From assembly GCF_000350225.1 (NCBI RefSeq), contig NW_005179277.1, forward strand, positions 1 through 64,000: a stretch of DNA of 64,000 bases. The letters run 5' to 3'. The DNA comes from Chondrus crispus. Its lineage: Eukaryota; Rhodophyta; Florideophyceae; Gigartinales; Gigartinaceae. A program made the position numbers and the translations under genes. Positions 1 through 8,501 of this stretch are shown here, one piece after another; positions within the stretch are counted from its first letter, which is position 1; each line of letters opens with the position of its first letter. The notes under the pieces were generated by a model that saw only the letters and a program-made list of their open reading frames with translations, was not told the DNA's origin and did no database searches.

Positions 1-430
1 CCTCGATTCATCAGAGGATTAGCGTTAGCCGTCGCTGTGCCTCCCCCACCCCAACAAACACGCTTGGGATCCCCTTCTCTGACCACTGCGCTAATCCGTC
101 TTTGAAAGTCTCGGTCGACCCATTCACCTCATCCGGTTGACTTATCGTCACATTTCCACTGCCGTGTCCCTCTTCAGATCTTTCGACCATTCCCCTTCAT
201 TCTTCCAACAACAACTACACTCTTTAAAGAGTCTCCCATCCAGCGTCGGCACTCGTCGTTCCCCATTCGTCGCACTTACCCGATTGCTATCCGGCGCCTT
301 CCTACTTCTTTTGTTGCCCCAATTTAAAAAGACTACCGACAACAGAATCCACGCCGCCCTCGCACGAGTCAATCACCACCCCTGCCTTCTACCTAATATA
401 TCCTCTCATCCTTCATCTCATAGCATTACC
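1..430. other. 5' flank of MTase-SET copy 1, no gene recognised
   Basis: This stretch is pyrimidine-rich and open in the same frame as the downstream ORF from about 137. Its translation is low in structure and rich in Ser, His and Pro, as expected of an untranslated leader. The ATG at 431 has a good eukaryotic context (accATGg), so I place the coding start there and treat this region as promoter or leader. No TATA box is convincing. Confidence 0.4.
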
Positions 431-904
431 ATGGCAAAGCTCACTACTTTTGCAAAGCTTTCAATAGCCGTTCGGGATGCTTGGGATGCTTTGGAACCCA
501 CCGCGAAAGCCAGAGACCTTCCTTTTGCAAAGTTCTGCGAATGGGTCCAGAAGGTTTTCGCTAACCGTGCAGAAATGGAGATGCCACCAGCCGTCAAGGA
601 CATACTCCTTTTTGTTACCGAAGGCAACGACTACAGAAACTACGAAAAGACTCAGCTCATTGCCAAGCTCCAAACTAGTAGCAATGGATTGTACTTTCGC
701 ACTGCTGCCGCCGTTGATATGATGCACAATGAAACCGATAGGCGAGTTCGAGACGTATTCGAGCACACATCACGCGAAGGATTCCCTTTAAATCACAGGC
801 ACTTGGTTTGCTCTTTCTTCACAGATAGTGGCCTTTCATGGACGAAGCCTAAAAAAGATAAAACCTACGCCTACAAAACGGAACCTGTCACCCGATTCGA
901 GTAG
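431..904 (+). CDS. N-terminal segment of MTase-SET copy 1, or a separate small protein
   Basis: An ORF of 157 residues begins at an ATG in strong context and ends at TAG 902-904. The next ORF, the methyltransferase, continues in exactly the same frame, so the two may be one gene. A GT...AG interval at 901-942 (42 nt, a multiple of three) would remove the stop and keep the frame, which makes a very short intron one explanation; a nonsense mutation is another. The protein is basic and helical. Its opening (KLSIAVRDAWDAL) resembles the opening of the methyltransferase part (GAAIQQVVRAWDTY), so it may be a repeated helical module. I do not recognise a known domain. Confidence 0.55.
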   Translation: MAKLTTFAKLSIAVRDAWDALEPTAKARDLPFAKFCEWVQKVFANRAEMEMPPAVKDILLFVTEGNDYRNYEKTQLIAKLQTSSNGLYFRTAAAVDMMHNETDRRVRDVFEHTSREGFPLNHRHLVCSFFTDSGLSWTKPKKDKTYAYKTEPVTRFE

Positions 905-919
905 CTCATTTTCGTATCC

Positions 920-2938
920 GTGATTATTGACATTACGAAGAGCATCAACGAGGAGAGGCCTGCAAAGAAAAGGAAAATAACAAGATCAATAGCACAACCG
1001 ACCTCGTACCCTCCCAGCTTAACCTTGAGCGCCCTCACTACCGAAAAAGCAGTTAGAATAGGAGCTGCAATTCAGCAAGTGGTCAGAGCGTGGGATACGT
1101 ATGCTGCCAGCTTCGGTTTTGACGGTGTCGAAAGCATGTTCCTCCCATATCTTCAGTTGACCTCGGATTTCGTTCAGTTTCGGGTCATTCAGTCACGTAC
1201 AGAAGGCTTTCTCAGAAGCTCGCAAGCGAAGCGATTTGAGCCCCATGCTTCTCTGACACATAAGAAAGAAGAAACGTTCGCACACGTCTGTGATAGAACC
1301 AACAGCCTGGATGAGTGCCTACGCACTCTTGCCACAGAGTTCTTCCAAGACATTCATTCAATGACGCATGCGCACGAGCTCTACGCACTGCCATCTCACA
1401 TCAAATGGCCCGGTTTCGTAAGGTTCAAAGTGCACAACGAAGGAGTTCCTCAACGCTTTTCTAAAATACCGCTTCGCCTTACCAACACAGTTCGAAAGGA
1501 GTTAGAGACGGAGATGAGATTGCGGTCAGCTGTACAAAACTACGTACGTACAGCCCCTCGAGTCAAGGAAATTGTTGGCAACATTATTCCAGTAAGACCT
1601 GAGCGGTCGGCTGCTGAGACTCCACTCGAACCATTCTCTACCAAGATCCCAGCCAATGGAACTCGCGCCATTTCAAACCAAGCGATAAAGAAAAAGATGG
1701 AAGAGTTGGAAGATGCACTGAAACCATATCTGAGGCTGTACCGGTCAAGCTTCGAGGAAATCATCGAGCTGGAAGATTTAATCGCACCTACGGACCCTTT
1801 AAGTTCTTCAGGAGCTCAATTGCTTCTATGTGACCCTCCCTATAACACGAGAAGACAGTCGGACAAGAAAAACTCGGCCCATGATTGCCTCACAAATGAA
1901 GACATGGACGAGGTCGTGAAAACTGCAGCTATGGTCCTTAGAAAAGGTGGACACGGCATCATTTTCTGCTCGATACAGCAATTCATGACATGGCGTAGAA
2001 AGTTCAAAGCCTCGACTACAGACCTCGGCAGGGGCCAAAAGAGGCCCACATTCACTGTGGATTCGATGCCCTTGATAGTCGAGAGACATCCCTCAGTCAT
2101 CACAGTACCCCCGGGAAAGAAGTGTTCACTCGTAAATGGGGCCGAATTGGCAGTCCATATCAAGAAAAACGGTCTTACATACAAAGAGGAAGAAGCGATG
2201 GTTAACTACAAGAACTTTAACTACGTCCCTTCAACATTTCCGGCCTTCAAGAACATCATTAACAATGTCATGTGGCTTCTTCCCGGTGAACAGCTCCGAG
2301 GATGCAACAGCAACGACCCATCAAAAACCTTTGCTCTCCGCGCAGAGCAGAAACCAGTTGCCCTCCTCAAGGAACTCATCTGCAGGTTCTCTCAGCCAGG
2401 TGATATCGTGGTGGATTTATTCGCCGGTACCTTCTCAACTGCCCATGCTTGCATGACTCTCCCCAATCATCGCAGATTTGTCGGGTGCGAAGTAGATGAG
2501 GCATGCTTTGCTGTGGCTTCCAACCATGTCTTACGAAGAACAGCATCAGCCATTGCTACCAAGGCCACAGATATCAAACTATTGTCGAAGTTCCTTCCTT
2601 TAGTTTGTTCTGTGCATGAACAGTACGCCCCTCCAGAGATGCTTGATCCCAGGTGGAACGCTCCAAAAGGAATGCCACCATACCAATGCTTCCCCGACCA
2701 TATTCTGTCTCATCTAGCATCCACTTGGGATAATCGAGGATTCCTGATTGACTGCAGAACAAGCCATTCCATGAATGGCCCCGTCAATACCAAGGCCTGC
2801 TTGAACAATCAGACACGAAACAACTTTTGCAGATTGATGCAGCTGCCAACGGTTTGTTCGTCGCAACCTCAACCATCAAGCACCAAATGGCTGGTCAGGG
2901 TGTATTTGCGGCAAAGACTTTTCAGAAGGGGGACCTAA
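920..2938 (+). CDS. DNA N6-adenine/N4-cytosine methyltransferase, class-beta motif order (MTase-SET copy 1)
   Basis: The frame is open from 905; the nominal first codon at 920 is GTG, so the true start is probably upstream at 431. Residues 1-260 or so form a helical N-terminal region. The catalytic motif DPPYNTRR lies at 1832-1843, followed by a strand-like segment (GGHGIIFCS). The SAM-binding motif DLFAGT lies much later, at 2414-2431, in VVDLFAGTFSTAHA. The order catalytic motif first, SAM motif second is that of class-beta amino-methyltransferases, which methylate the exocyclic amine of adenine or cytosine in DNA. A bacterial-type enzyme in a eukaryotic context suggests acquisition by transfer or on a mobile element. 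The C-terminal 50 codons of this frame are probably not used, because homology to copy 2 moves to another frame near 2752-2770 and leads into a SET-like domain. Confidence 0.75.
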   Translation: MIIDITKSINEERPAKKRKITRSIAQPTSYPPSLTLSALTTEKAVRIGAAIQQVVRAWDTYAASFGFDGVESMFLPYLQLTSDFVQFRVIQSRTEGFLRSSQAKRFEPHASLTHKKEETFAHVCDRTNSLDECLRTLATEFFQDIHSMTHAHELYALPSHIKWPGFVRFKVHNEGVPQRFSKIPLRLTNTVRKELETEMRLRSAVQNYVRTAPRVKEIVGNIIPVRPERSAAETPLEPFSTKIPANGTRAISNQAIKKKMEELEDALKPYLRLYRSSFEEIIELEDLIAPTDPLSSSGAQLLLCDPPYNTRRQSDKKNSAHDCLTNEDMDEVVKTAAMVLRKGGHGIIFCSIQQFMTWRRKFKASTTDLGRGQKRPTFTVDSMPLIVERHPSVITVPPGKKCSLVNGAELAVHIKKNGLTYKEEEAMVNYKNFNYVPSTFPAFKNIINNVMWLLPGEQLRGCNSNDPSKTFALRAEQKPVALLKELICRFSQPGDIVVDLFAGTFSTAHACMTLPNHRRFVGCEVDEACFAVASNHVLRRTASAIATKATDIKLLSKFLPLVCSVHEQYAPPEMLDPRWNAPKGMPPYQCFPDHILSHLASTWDNRGFLIDCRTSHSMNGPVNTKACLNNQTRNNFCRLMQLPTVCSSQPQPSSTKWLVRVYLRQRLFRRGT

Positions 2939-3414
2939 TCTGTTCGTACTTTGGTACGTTGGTATACCACGATCTCGGAAAGCGCAGGCAGATGGCAAAG
3001 AAATATGGCGGCGGTGTACTCGGGGTAGACATACATCGCTACAACAAATATGCGCTGCAAGTGAACATACGCGGACACGGATTCAACGCCGTCAAGGACC
3101 TGCTGAACGGTCGAAAGGCAATATGCGTTGTCCCTACACCATTCACAATGGGTGGTTACATCAACGACGCGCGCTATCACCACGACGACGAAGAATTCGA
3201 AGCACACAGACAGGGGCAGCTGCTGTTTCCCCGCCCACAAAACGCAAGGTTAATGGCACCGCAAGCTCCTACTCATCCGTCCCAATTAGTCCAGCCGACT
3301 ATTTTGGTCGTGGAAGCACAGACCCTAATCAGTCCAGGATCTGAAATTTTCGTAGACTACGGTATAGAGGGCTTCGTCTACCACAGCAACGGTAACGGTG
3401 GGGATTCCATGTAA
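2827..3414 (+). CDS. SET-like domain joined to the methyltransferase (copy 1)
   Basis: This frame is open from 2752, and the listed first codon at 2827 is TTG, so it is not an independent gene start. It carries the SET signature in order: GQGVFAAKTFQKGDLICSYF near 2890 (N-terminal SET strand pair with the G-x-G start), GGYINDARY near 3153 (in place of the usual RFINHSC), and FVDYG near 3350 (the C-terminal DYG that packs near the active site). SET domains transfer methyl groups to lysine, usually in histones. The alignment to copy 2 runs across the MTase/SET junction, so the two domains belong to one polypeptide. The frame change between about 2752 and 2770 could be a one-base error, a mutation or a tiny intron. 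The stop is TAA at 3412. Confidence 0.65.
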   Translation: MQIDAAANGLFVATSTIKHQMAGQGVFAAKTFQKGDLICSYFGTLVYHDLGKRRQMAKKYGGGVLGVDIHRYNKYALQVNIRGHGFNAVKDLLNGRKAICVVPTPFTMGGYINDARYHHDDEEFEAHRQGQLLFPRPQNARLMAPQAPTHPSQLVQPTILVVEAQTLISPGSEIFVDYGIEGFVYHSNGNGGDSM

Positions 3415-3883
3415 AGTTCCAATACTGACAGGGTCCTAACAATAAAAAAGCAATTTCCTGCACTTCCAGACCAGGTTTGAGATTATGTGATTACGGTGGA
3501 CATGAAGATGATTCGCTACGCTATGGCGGGTGCGTCCATGTAAGACGGGTAAGTCCCTGGCGCGCTCTTGTGGCAGTACATAACTGCAGCAAAAGAGTAG
3601 CCCGACCAACATAATAGCCACTACAGTAGTCCCTCGCTATCAAAACTACAGAGTAAAGTCTCGATAAGCTGCGTACCTGATATGATGAACTGTCTCGGTA
3701 CACTGAACCGGAGGACTATGAGGGAGGCGCCACCCCGCTTTTTTGGCCCAGAATCAACATTTTCGTATTTCTAACGTGAACTAGACTCTATAGAATGAAC
3801 TACGCGATACCATGAACATACAAAAACATGAAAACCCCAGAGTTCACTTTATCGAGGCCGAAATGCGCACTAGAAACGAACCA
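3415..3883. other. Intergenic stretch, nothing recognised
   Basis: Moderately AT-rich sequence following the SET-like ORF. It contains an AATAAA-like run at about 3440 that could serve as polyadenylation signal for the upstream gene. No ORF here has coding character. Confidence 0.35.
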
Positions 3884-4239
3884 TCAACGACTACAGAAGC
3901 CATCCATACGATTTTGCCTCAGATTCGAACGCTGAAGCCTCCTTACGCGGCTTTGTTCCTCATACAGAAGTGACTTGATGCTCGAAGGCAGCCCCGATTG
4001 AACTAGATTCGCGTCCGTCATAATACAACTGAGTTCGTTAGATAGAGCTTCTAATGTTCCGCGATACCGAGCAAGCGACGGTTTGCGTCCTGTCCGGTTT
4101 TTCGCTGGCACAGTAGAGCGATCGTCCTCACTATCTGAATCACCGTTAAATTGATCTTGCTCAATGCCAGTAAATGCCGCAAAATCCCGTAATCCAAGAT
4201 CAATGGCTTGACCGAGAGCTGACTCTTCTGATATGGACT
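3884..4239 (-). CDS. Partial exon of an unknown protein
   Basis: On the minus strand the frame is open from 4276 down to a stop at 3884. The peptide looks coding: an acidic stretch (GDSDSEDDRS) is followed by a basic helical tail rich in Arg, Leu and Ser. There is no ATG at the head. A plausible splice acceptor (CCACATCCAG) sits at about 4240, so this may be the last exon of a gene whose upstream exons are missing or replaced. The palindrome at 4399-4427 lies immediately upstream. I do not recognise the family. Confidence 0.3.
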
Positions 4240-4398
4240 CTGGATGTGGCAGAATTAAAAGAAAAGGAAGGCTGGATCACAATGTGAAGTGGTCCAGATA
4301 TGGAATTGCGCCCGTCGACGATGCCCGTCGACGTTGCCCGTCGATGGACAGAGTCAAGGAAAGTGAGTTTGTGTTCCTGTGACCGTATCATCGGCATT

Positions 4399-4427
4399 GG
4401 TGGAGACGCTCTAAGAGCGTCTCCACC
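4399..4427. repeat. Perfect 29-bp palindrome
   Basis: Two 14-bp arms (GGTGGAGACGCTCT and its exact complement) surround a single A. Short repeats of CCCGTCGA-type sequence lie just upstream (4308-4345), and a smaller inverted pair (GCAGTTC / GAACTGC) lies at about 4480-4500. The cluster could be the relic of a MITE or a cruciform-forming site. Confidence 0.6.
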
Positions 4428-5350
4428 GGTGTGGTCCAAATCATACTGTACCGGTAAAACGGGTACACGTGTACACGAGCAGTTCCGCCGCCGTGAACTG
4501 CCTCGGTAAGGCAAACTCAATGGGCTGCTCGGAAGCGCCACATTTCGGTTCACGATATCGAGACTTTACTCTGTACCCCGTGTTTCTTACCGAGGTGAGT
4601 TTCTGAGAATATTGGGATTTTGAATACATTTACGCAAGTCCGGCCTGGTGGTTGAATAGTAACCAGTGTCTTCCTTTCGTTACTAATTAGCGCATGTTGT
4701 AATCATTATATATTTAATGTTAATATTGAGTTTTCAATTAGTTAGAATTTTCCTGGACTTGGGAAGCCGTCAGCGTAGGAAAGTCGGTCGAAGAATTTTT
4801 TGGAAGTATACAGCCACCGGCCTCCACTGTTAGGAATGTACACGGACAACTGTGTTCCTGTAGTCCCCCTCCTCCCCCTAATCTCAAATTCGAGATGCAC
4901 ACTCATAACTTCAACCAAAATCAAAATTGCTCAACCTGCACCTCATTCAGACTCTGGCAAATCACAGATCAAATTCACATCCCCATTCCCTTCTGACGCC
5001 ATACAACGACGTGTTTCCCTAACTCACGTAATCACCCTTAATTGCATGCCCTACTTCCTTGACACCCACTACTACTGTAACTATGCCAAATTCTCCACAT
5101 CATCGTAGAACTTCACCACGTATCGGAACGTCAACCCTTCCTTTCTGTGCTACCCAGGCTCCCCGTTCTCCTACTCAGTATGAGCCCCTCGCAGGTCTTA
5201 TTTCGACGCAATGTTCACATATACAGGGTTCTCGTACTCACTGACCCCCCGCTCTCTCTCTTTCCCTCTTCTCTTCTTCCCCAGCGTTTCGCATCCCCGA
5301 AACCCCTCACCTCTCGCCTCCTTTCCCGCTCTCTCCCGACTTCACGCGCA
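4428..5350. other. Intergenic region upstream of the zinc-finger ORF
   Basis: The first half is AT-rich with a run ATTATATATTTAATG near 4703. The part from about 5220 to 5340 is strongly pyrimidine-rich (CTCTCTCTTTCCC) immediately before the ATG at 5351, which looks like a promoter or leader. ORFs here appear to be chance. Confidence 0.35.
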
Positions 5351-6609
5351 ATGACTACGCCATCGCATGCCGCCGCTTTCATCCGCAACGATCCTCGGGT
5401 GCCACTGCATCTCGCACCTACGTCCTTGTCTGTTGGCTTCCATTCCATCCCCCTCATCCTTGTCTGCGTCGATTGCAAGAGCGGGTCCCCCAGCGCAAGG
5501 GCCTTCAGCGACCACTTGCGCCACGTTCACAACATCCCTACTCCCCAGGCCGCACAGCGCTCTAGACTCGCAGAAGAAGCCCTCTCCTTCCACCGTACCT
5601 CTGTTTCCGATTCTCCGCTCCTTTCCGACTACCTGCAGGCTCCCCAATTCCTCCCCGATCCGGCAATCACTCTTCCGATCAAGAGCCTCCCCCCGCTTCA
5701 AGGATTCACTTGCAAATTAGTCTACTTCTGTCCTCTTTGCAAGCTCTCCAAGGGCACCCCGAAACGGCTTCGACAGCATATGAACTCCGTCCACCCGCCT
5801 GATGCACCCGGAAACCCCTCGCCGACCGAGGTTGATCAAATCATTGGCGGCGGTGCTGTTCGCGCCCAGTCTCTGTTTAGTGGTGCCAAGACCAAATACT
5901 TTCCCGTTACGGCCGAAGAGCCAATCGGGGAAATGGTCACCGTCTCCCAAGTCCCCGTCGGCATTCCTGACTCAGAAGAAGAAGATCCCATCCAATCCGC
6001 CCCGGTGTCGTCACCCCTCCCCATGGACACAACAACCGACTCAACTCTAGACCTCATCACTCCAGACCCCAACTCCCCGTCTTATGAGCTCCACAAATGT
6101 GCCGCCGACGTACTGGCCCGTCTGACGTGTTCCAGTTCGGACCTGGCCCGGGTCGACGATCTCATACCGAATTGGAGGAAAATGACGCAGACTCCGGCAT
6201 CGCCCTCCGCAACACATTCCTGTCGATCACCGACTTTGATGAAGCCCTCGACGCTCTGCCTTTACGCCGTGAGAAGGCAGCTCAACTCACGGGTGCCGTC
6301 ACGACGGAGGACGTTCAAGCAACTTTATCCACGGTTGCAACCTGCGTCCATCTATACTTTCAAAGTATCGCCAAGGTCGTCAGGGACGTCACGCATGGAT
6401 TTCGTCAAGCAATAAACCTCCACGGCACTACGCCCTTCCGACGGGTTCAATCCGTGGCAGAACGAAGATATGCTAGTCATGTTGCCCGCCTCCTCTTCTT
6501 CACCCATCAGACACGGGACGCCGACTTTTCCCGTGATGAACAGACTTCCATCGCGATGTTTCTCCACTACACAAACAACCCCACAAAATTTTCAGTTGTG
6601 CTTTCGTAA
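5351..6609 (+). CDS. OrsD-like protein with two C2H2 zinc fingers, truncated
   Basis: I start at ATG 5351 (gcgcaATGact). Two fingers of identical spacing are visible: C39-x2-C42-x12-H55-x4-H60 (VCVDCKSG...HLRHVH) and C127-x2-C130-x12-H143-x4-H148 (FCPLCKLS...HMNSVH). This arrangement resembles the N-terminus of OrsD/DUF3505-type proteins, which in fungi and algae often sit in large repeat families with helicases. An acidic linker follows. The coding signal moves to another frame between about 6100 and 6190, by mutation or a small intron, and continues to 6609 with a helical segment (QSVAERRYASHVARLLFF). It ends where the minisatellite begins, so the original C-terminus is probably lost. Function unknown; nucleic-acid binding is likely. 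Confidence 0.5.
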
Positions 6610-6699
6610 CGGCCATCTACTACAGAAGTAGCTGAAACAGAAAAGAAACATGCAAACTCACCGTTCAGGCCCCTTGCAGGACGCGTCTTGCGAGTAGCC

Positions 6700-7190
6700 C
6701 TCTCCAAAGTATCATTCTCCCACCCTTCCAAAACGCATCGTTCTCGCGCCCCTCCAGAACGCATCATGGGCGCACCCCTCTCGAACGTATCATTCTGGCA
6801 CCCCTTCAGAACGCATCGTGGGCGCACCTCTCCCGAACGTATCATTCTCGCACCCTTCCAAAATGCATTGTTCTCGCGCCCCTCCAGACCGCATCATGGG
6901 CGCACCCCTCCCGAACGCATCAATCTCGCACCCCCTTAGAACGCGTCGTGGCAGCACCCCTCTCGAACGTATCATTCTGGCATCTCTCTAAAACGAATGA
7001 TGAGCGCACCCCTATAGAACACATCACGAGCGCACCCCTCTCCAACGTAGCATTCTGGCACCCCTTCCAACGCATCATTCTCGCACCCCCTCAGCTCGCA
7101 TCCTAGACGCACCTCTCCAGAACGCATCGTGCGCGCATCCCTCCCCAACGCATCTCTGACACACCCGTCCAAAATGCGTCGTTGAGGCAA
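6700..7190. repeat. 26-bp minisatellite, about 19 degenerate units
   Basis: Units begin AACGCATC and continue with a variable middle (ATTCTCGCAC or GTGGGCGCAC) and a CCCCTCC-like end. The period is 26 bp and is kept through almost all units, with slight drift in the last four. Two sub-variants (TTCTCG and GGGCGC middles) partly alternate, suggesting a 52-bp higher-order unit. Because 26 is not a multiple of three, all frames look open in turn, which explains several false ORFs here. No palindromic repeat or unique spacer is present, so it is not a CRISPR array. Confidence 0.85.
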
Positions 7191-7373
7191 CGATCATCGA
7201 AACCTGCATACGGCGCTTTTCAATTTCGCGCAGTAAATAACTTAGAAAGCTTTGATGTTCAGGACATAAATTACGCCGCCTTATTGTGTAACTCGTACAT
7301 GCGCACTGCGACGCCGTCAGTGCAGTATAAGGCCCTGCCACTAAATCTGCCTGCTGTAATTGCCCCACCCAGC

Positions 7374-7776
7374 ACGATACGTTTTGGGCATCTGACAATC
7401 TTGCCAGACGAGGGACACGGTACGTGATAAAATATGAAGTTAATAATATTGCTCATGCGCCTCTAATCGCACACGGCAAAAACTAAATTTTGCGCACTGA
7501 CATTTTATTGGCTGTGCGCCGCCGTCGGCAAAATTTTAGTCAGAAATTCCCAACAGCAATGTTGCCAATACAGCGCGTATGGGGGTGCCGCCGTGTAAAT
7601 CGGCCTAAAACGTATCGTCCCACCAGAAAACTGTCGCCGTTAAAACCGCCCGGCACGATACGTTTTGGGCCATATACCGTAGACAGCACCAAAATCGCAC
7701 ATACGTCGAATCAGGCCTGGACGATACGTTTTTTGTCATTACGTATCGATCCTGACATGTGCCAAAAACGTATCGT
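7374..7776. promoter_or_regulatory. Cluster of ACGATACGTTTT sites in both orientations
   Basis: ACGATACGTTTTGGGC occurs at 7374-7389 and again, identical, at 7655-7670. ACGATACGTTTT occurs at 7721, its reverse complement AAAACGTATCGT at 7607-7618 and 7765-7776, and a half copy ACGTATCG at 7741. Flanking GGCC/GGAC bases are often shared. Six related 12-16-bp sites in about 400 bp, in alternating orientation, look like binding sites for a DNA-binding protein. They lie upstream of the tyrosine recombinase at 8.5 kb, so recombinase binding is an attractive but unproven role. Confidence 0.55.
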
Positions 7777-7841
7777 CCGGCGGGAACTGACGCCGGAACT
7801 AAACATAGTACAAAAACCATCCTACTCCTAAATCCCAATCT

Positions 7842-7894
7842 CTATATTATAAAAGGAAATATCCCTTACTCTATATTATAAAAGGAAATATCCC
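7842..7894. repeat. Tandem 28-bp duplication
   Basis: The segment CTATATTATAAAAGGAAATA followed by TCCC occurs twice in a row (7842 and 7870) with a short linker. Each copy contains TATTATAAAAGG, a good TATA-box candidate, so the pair may be a duplicated promoter for the gene downstream. Confidence 0.6.
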
Positions 7895-7906
7895 CTAATT
7901 CACTCG

Positions 7907-7943
7907 TCGTTTATGATCCAGCAAGTTGCTTGATCATAAACGA
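7907..7943. repeat. 37-bp near-perfect palindrome, with a half copy at 8179-8215
   Basis: The arms TCGTTTATGATC (7907-7918) and GATCATAAACGA (7932-7943) are exact complements, and the inner AGCAA / TTGCT also pair, leaving one mismatch. The right half plus about 20 bp following it is repeated near 8179-8215 (GCTTGATCATAAGCGATGAG onward). A long dyad plus a direct half repeat next to a recombinase gene is typical of a site-specific recombination or element-end structure. Confidence 0.65.
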
Positions 7944-8501
7944 TGGGTGACATTTGTTCTCGTTAGACCACGAGTAAATACACGTACCCTGTAGCTGCTC
8001 GCACTCCTTTCGCGGCGCCAGCTCTATCCTCAATCGCGCTACTCGCCAGTCATTTCCTGTCTGCTCGACCTCATCCGACCTCAACCCATCCGATTTGACG
8101 GAAAACTACCCCCCCTCCGCGAAAGAGTACCTTCTTCATAATAATGTTTTGTCGTTGTCCCCTTTACAGTACTCAAGCGATGCTTGATCATAAGCGATGA
8201 GTGAAATTTGTTCACCCATCGCCACACAGTATCGCATTTTCTCTGTGTGTAACGGTTAATGAAATACGGTTTCTGATGATCTGGTGCCGCTACACGGCTG
8301 GGAATGGGAGTAGTGTACCGTCGGGTAGAGACAGATCATACGGATCACGTACTAATGTTACGGTGGCCAGCTCGTGCGGCCACGACGATGAGCGATCAAA
8401 GTTTACAAGCGTGGCATCTGCTGGCTCCATCGCGGCAACAAGTCGCGTGCTGCTTTATTTTCTCACTACAAGTAGTGTATCTGTAGCATGACGGTGGCTG
8501 G
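7944..8501. other. Spacer between palindrome and recombinase
   Basis: Apart from the half-palindrome copy at 8179-8215 I see no gene. Open frames here lack coding character. Confidence 0.35.

Noticed and set aside
902-904. Reassigned stop codons in the nuclear code
   Set aside because: Long conserved genes (RAD50, SNF2-like, HAT) contain no in-frame TAG or TAA and end normally, so recoding is unlikely.
431-3414. Bacterial contamination, because of the class-beta methyltransferase
   Set aside because: It is linked to a SET-like domain, has eukaryotic start context and lies on the same contig as intron-bearing and RAD50/MRE11 genes.
6700-7190. Regular repeats suggesting a CRISPR array
   Set aside because: Units are contiguous, degenerate and without unique spacers; the sequence is a minisatellite in eukaryotic DNA.
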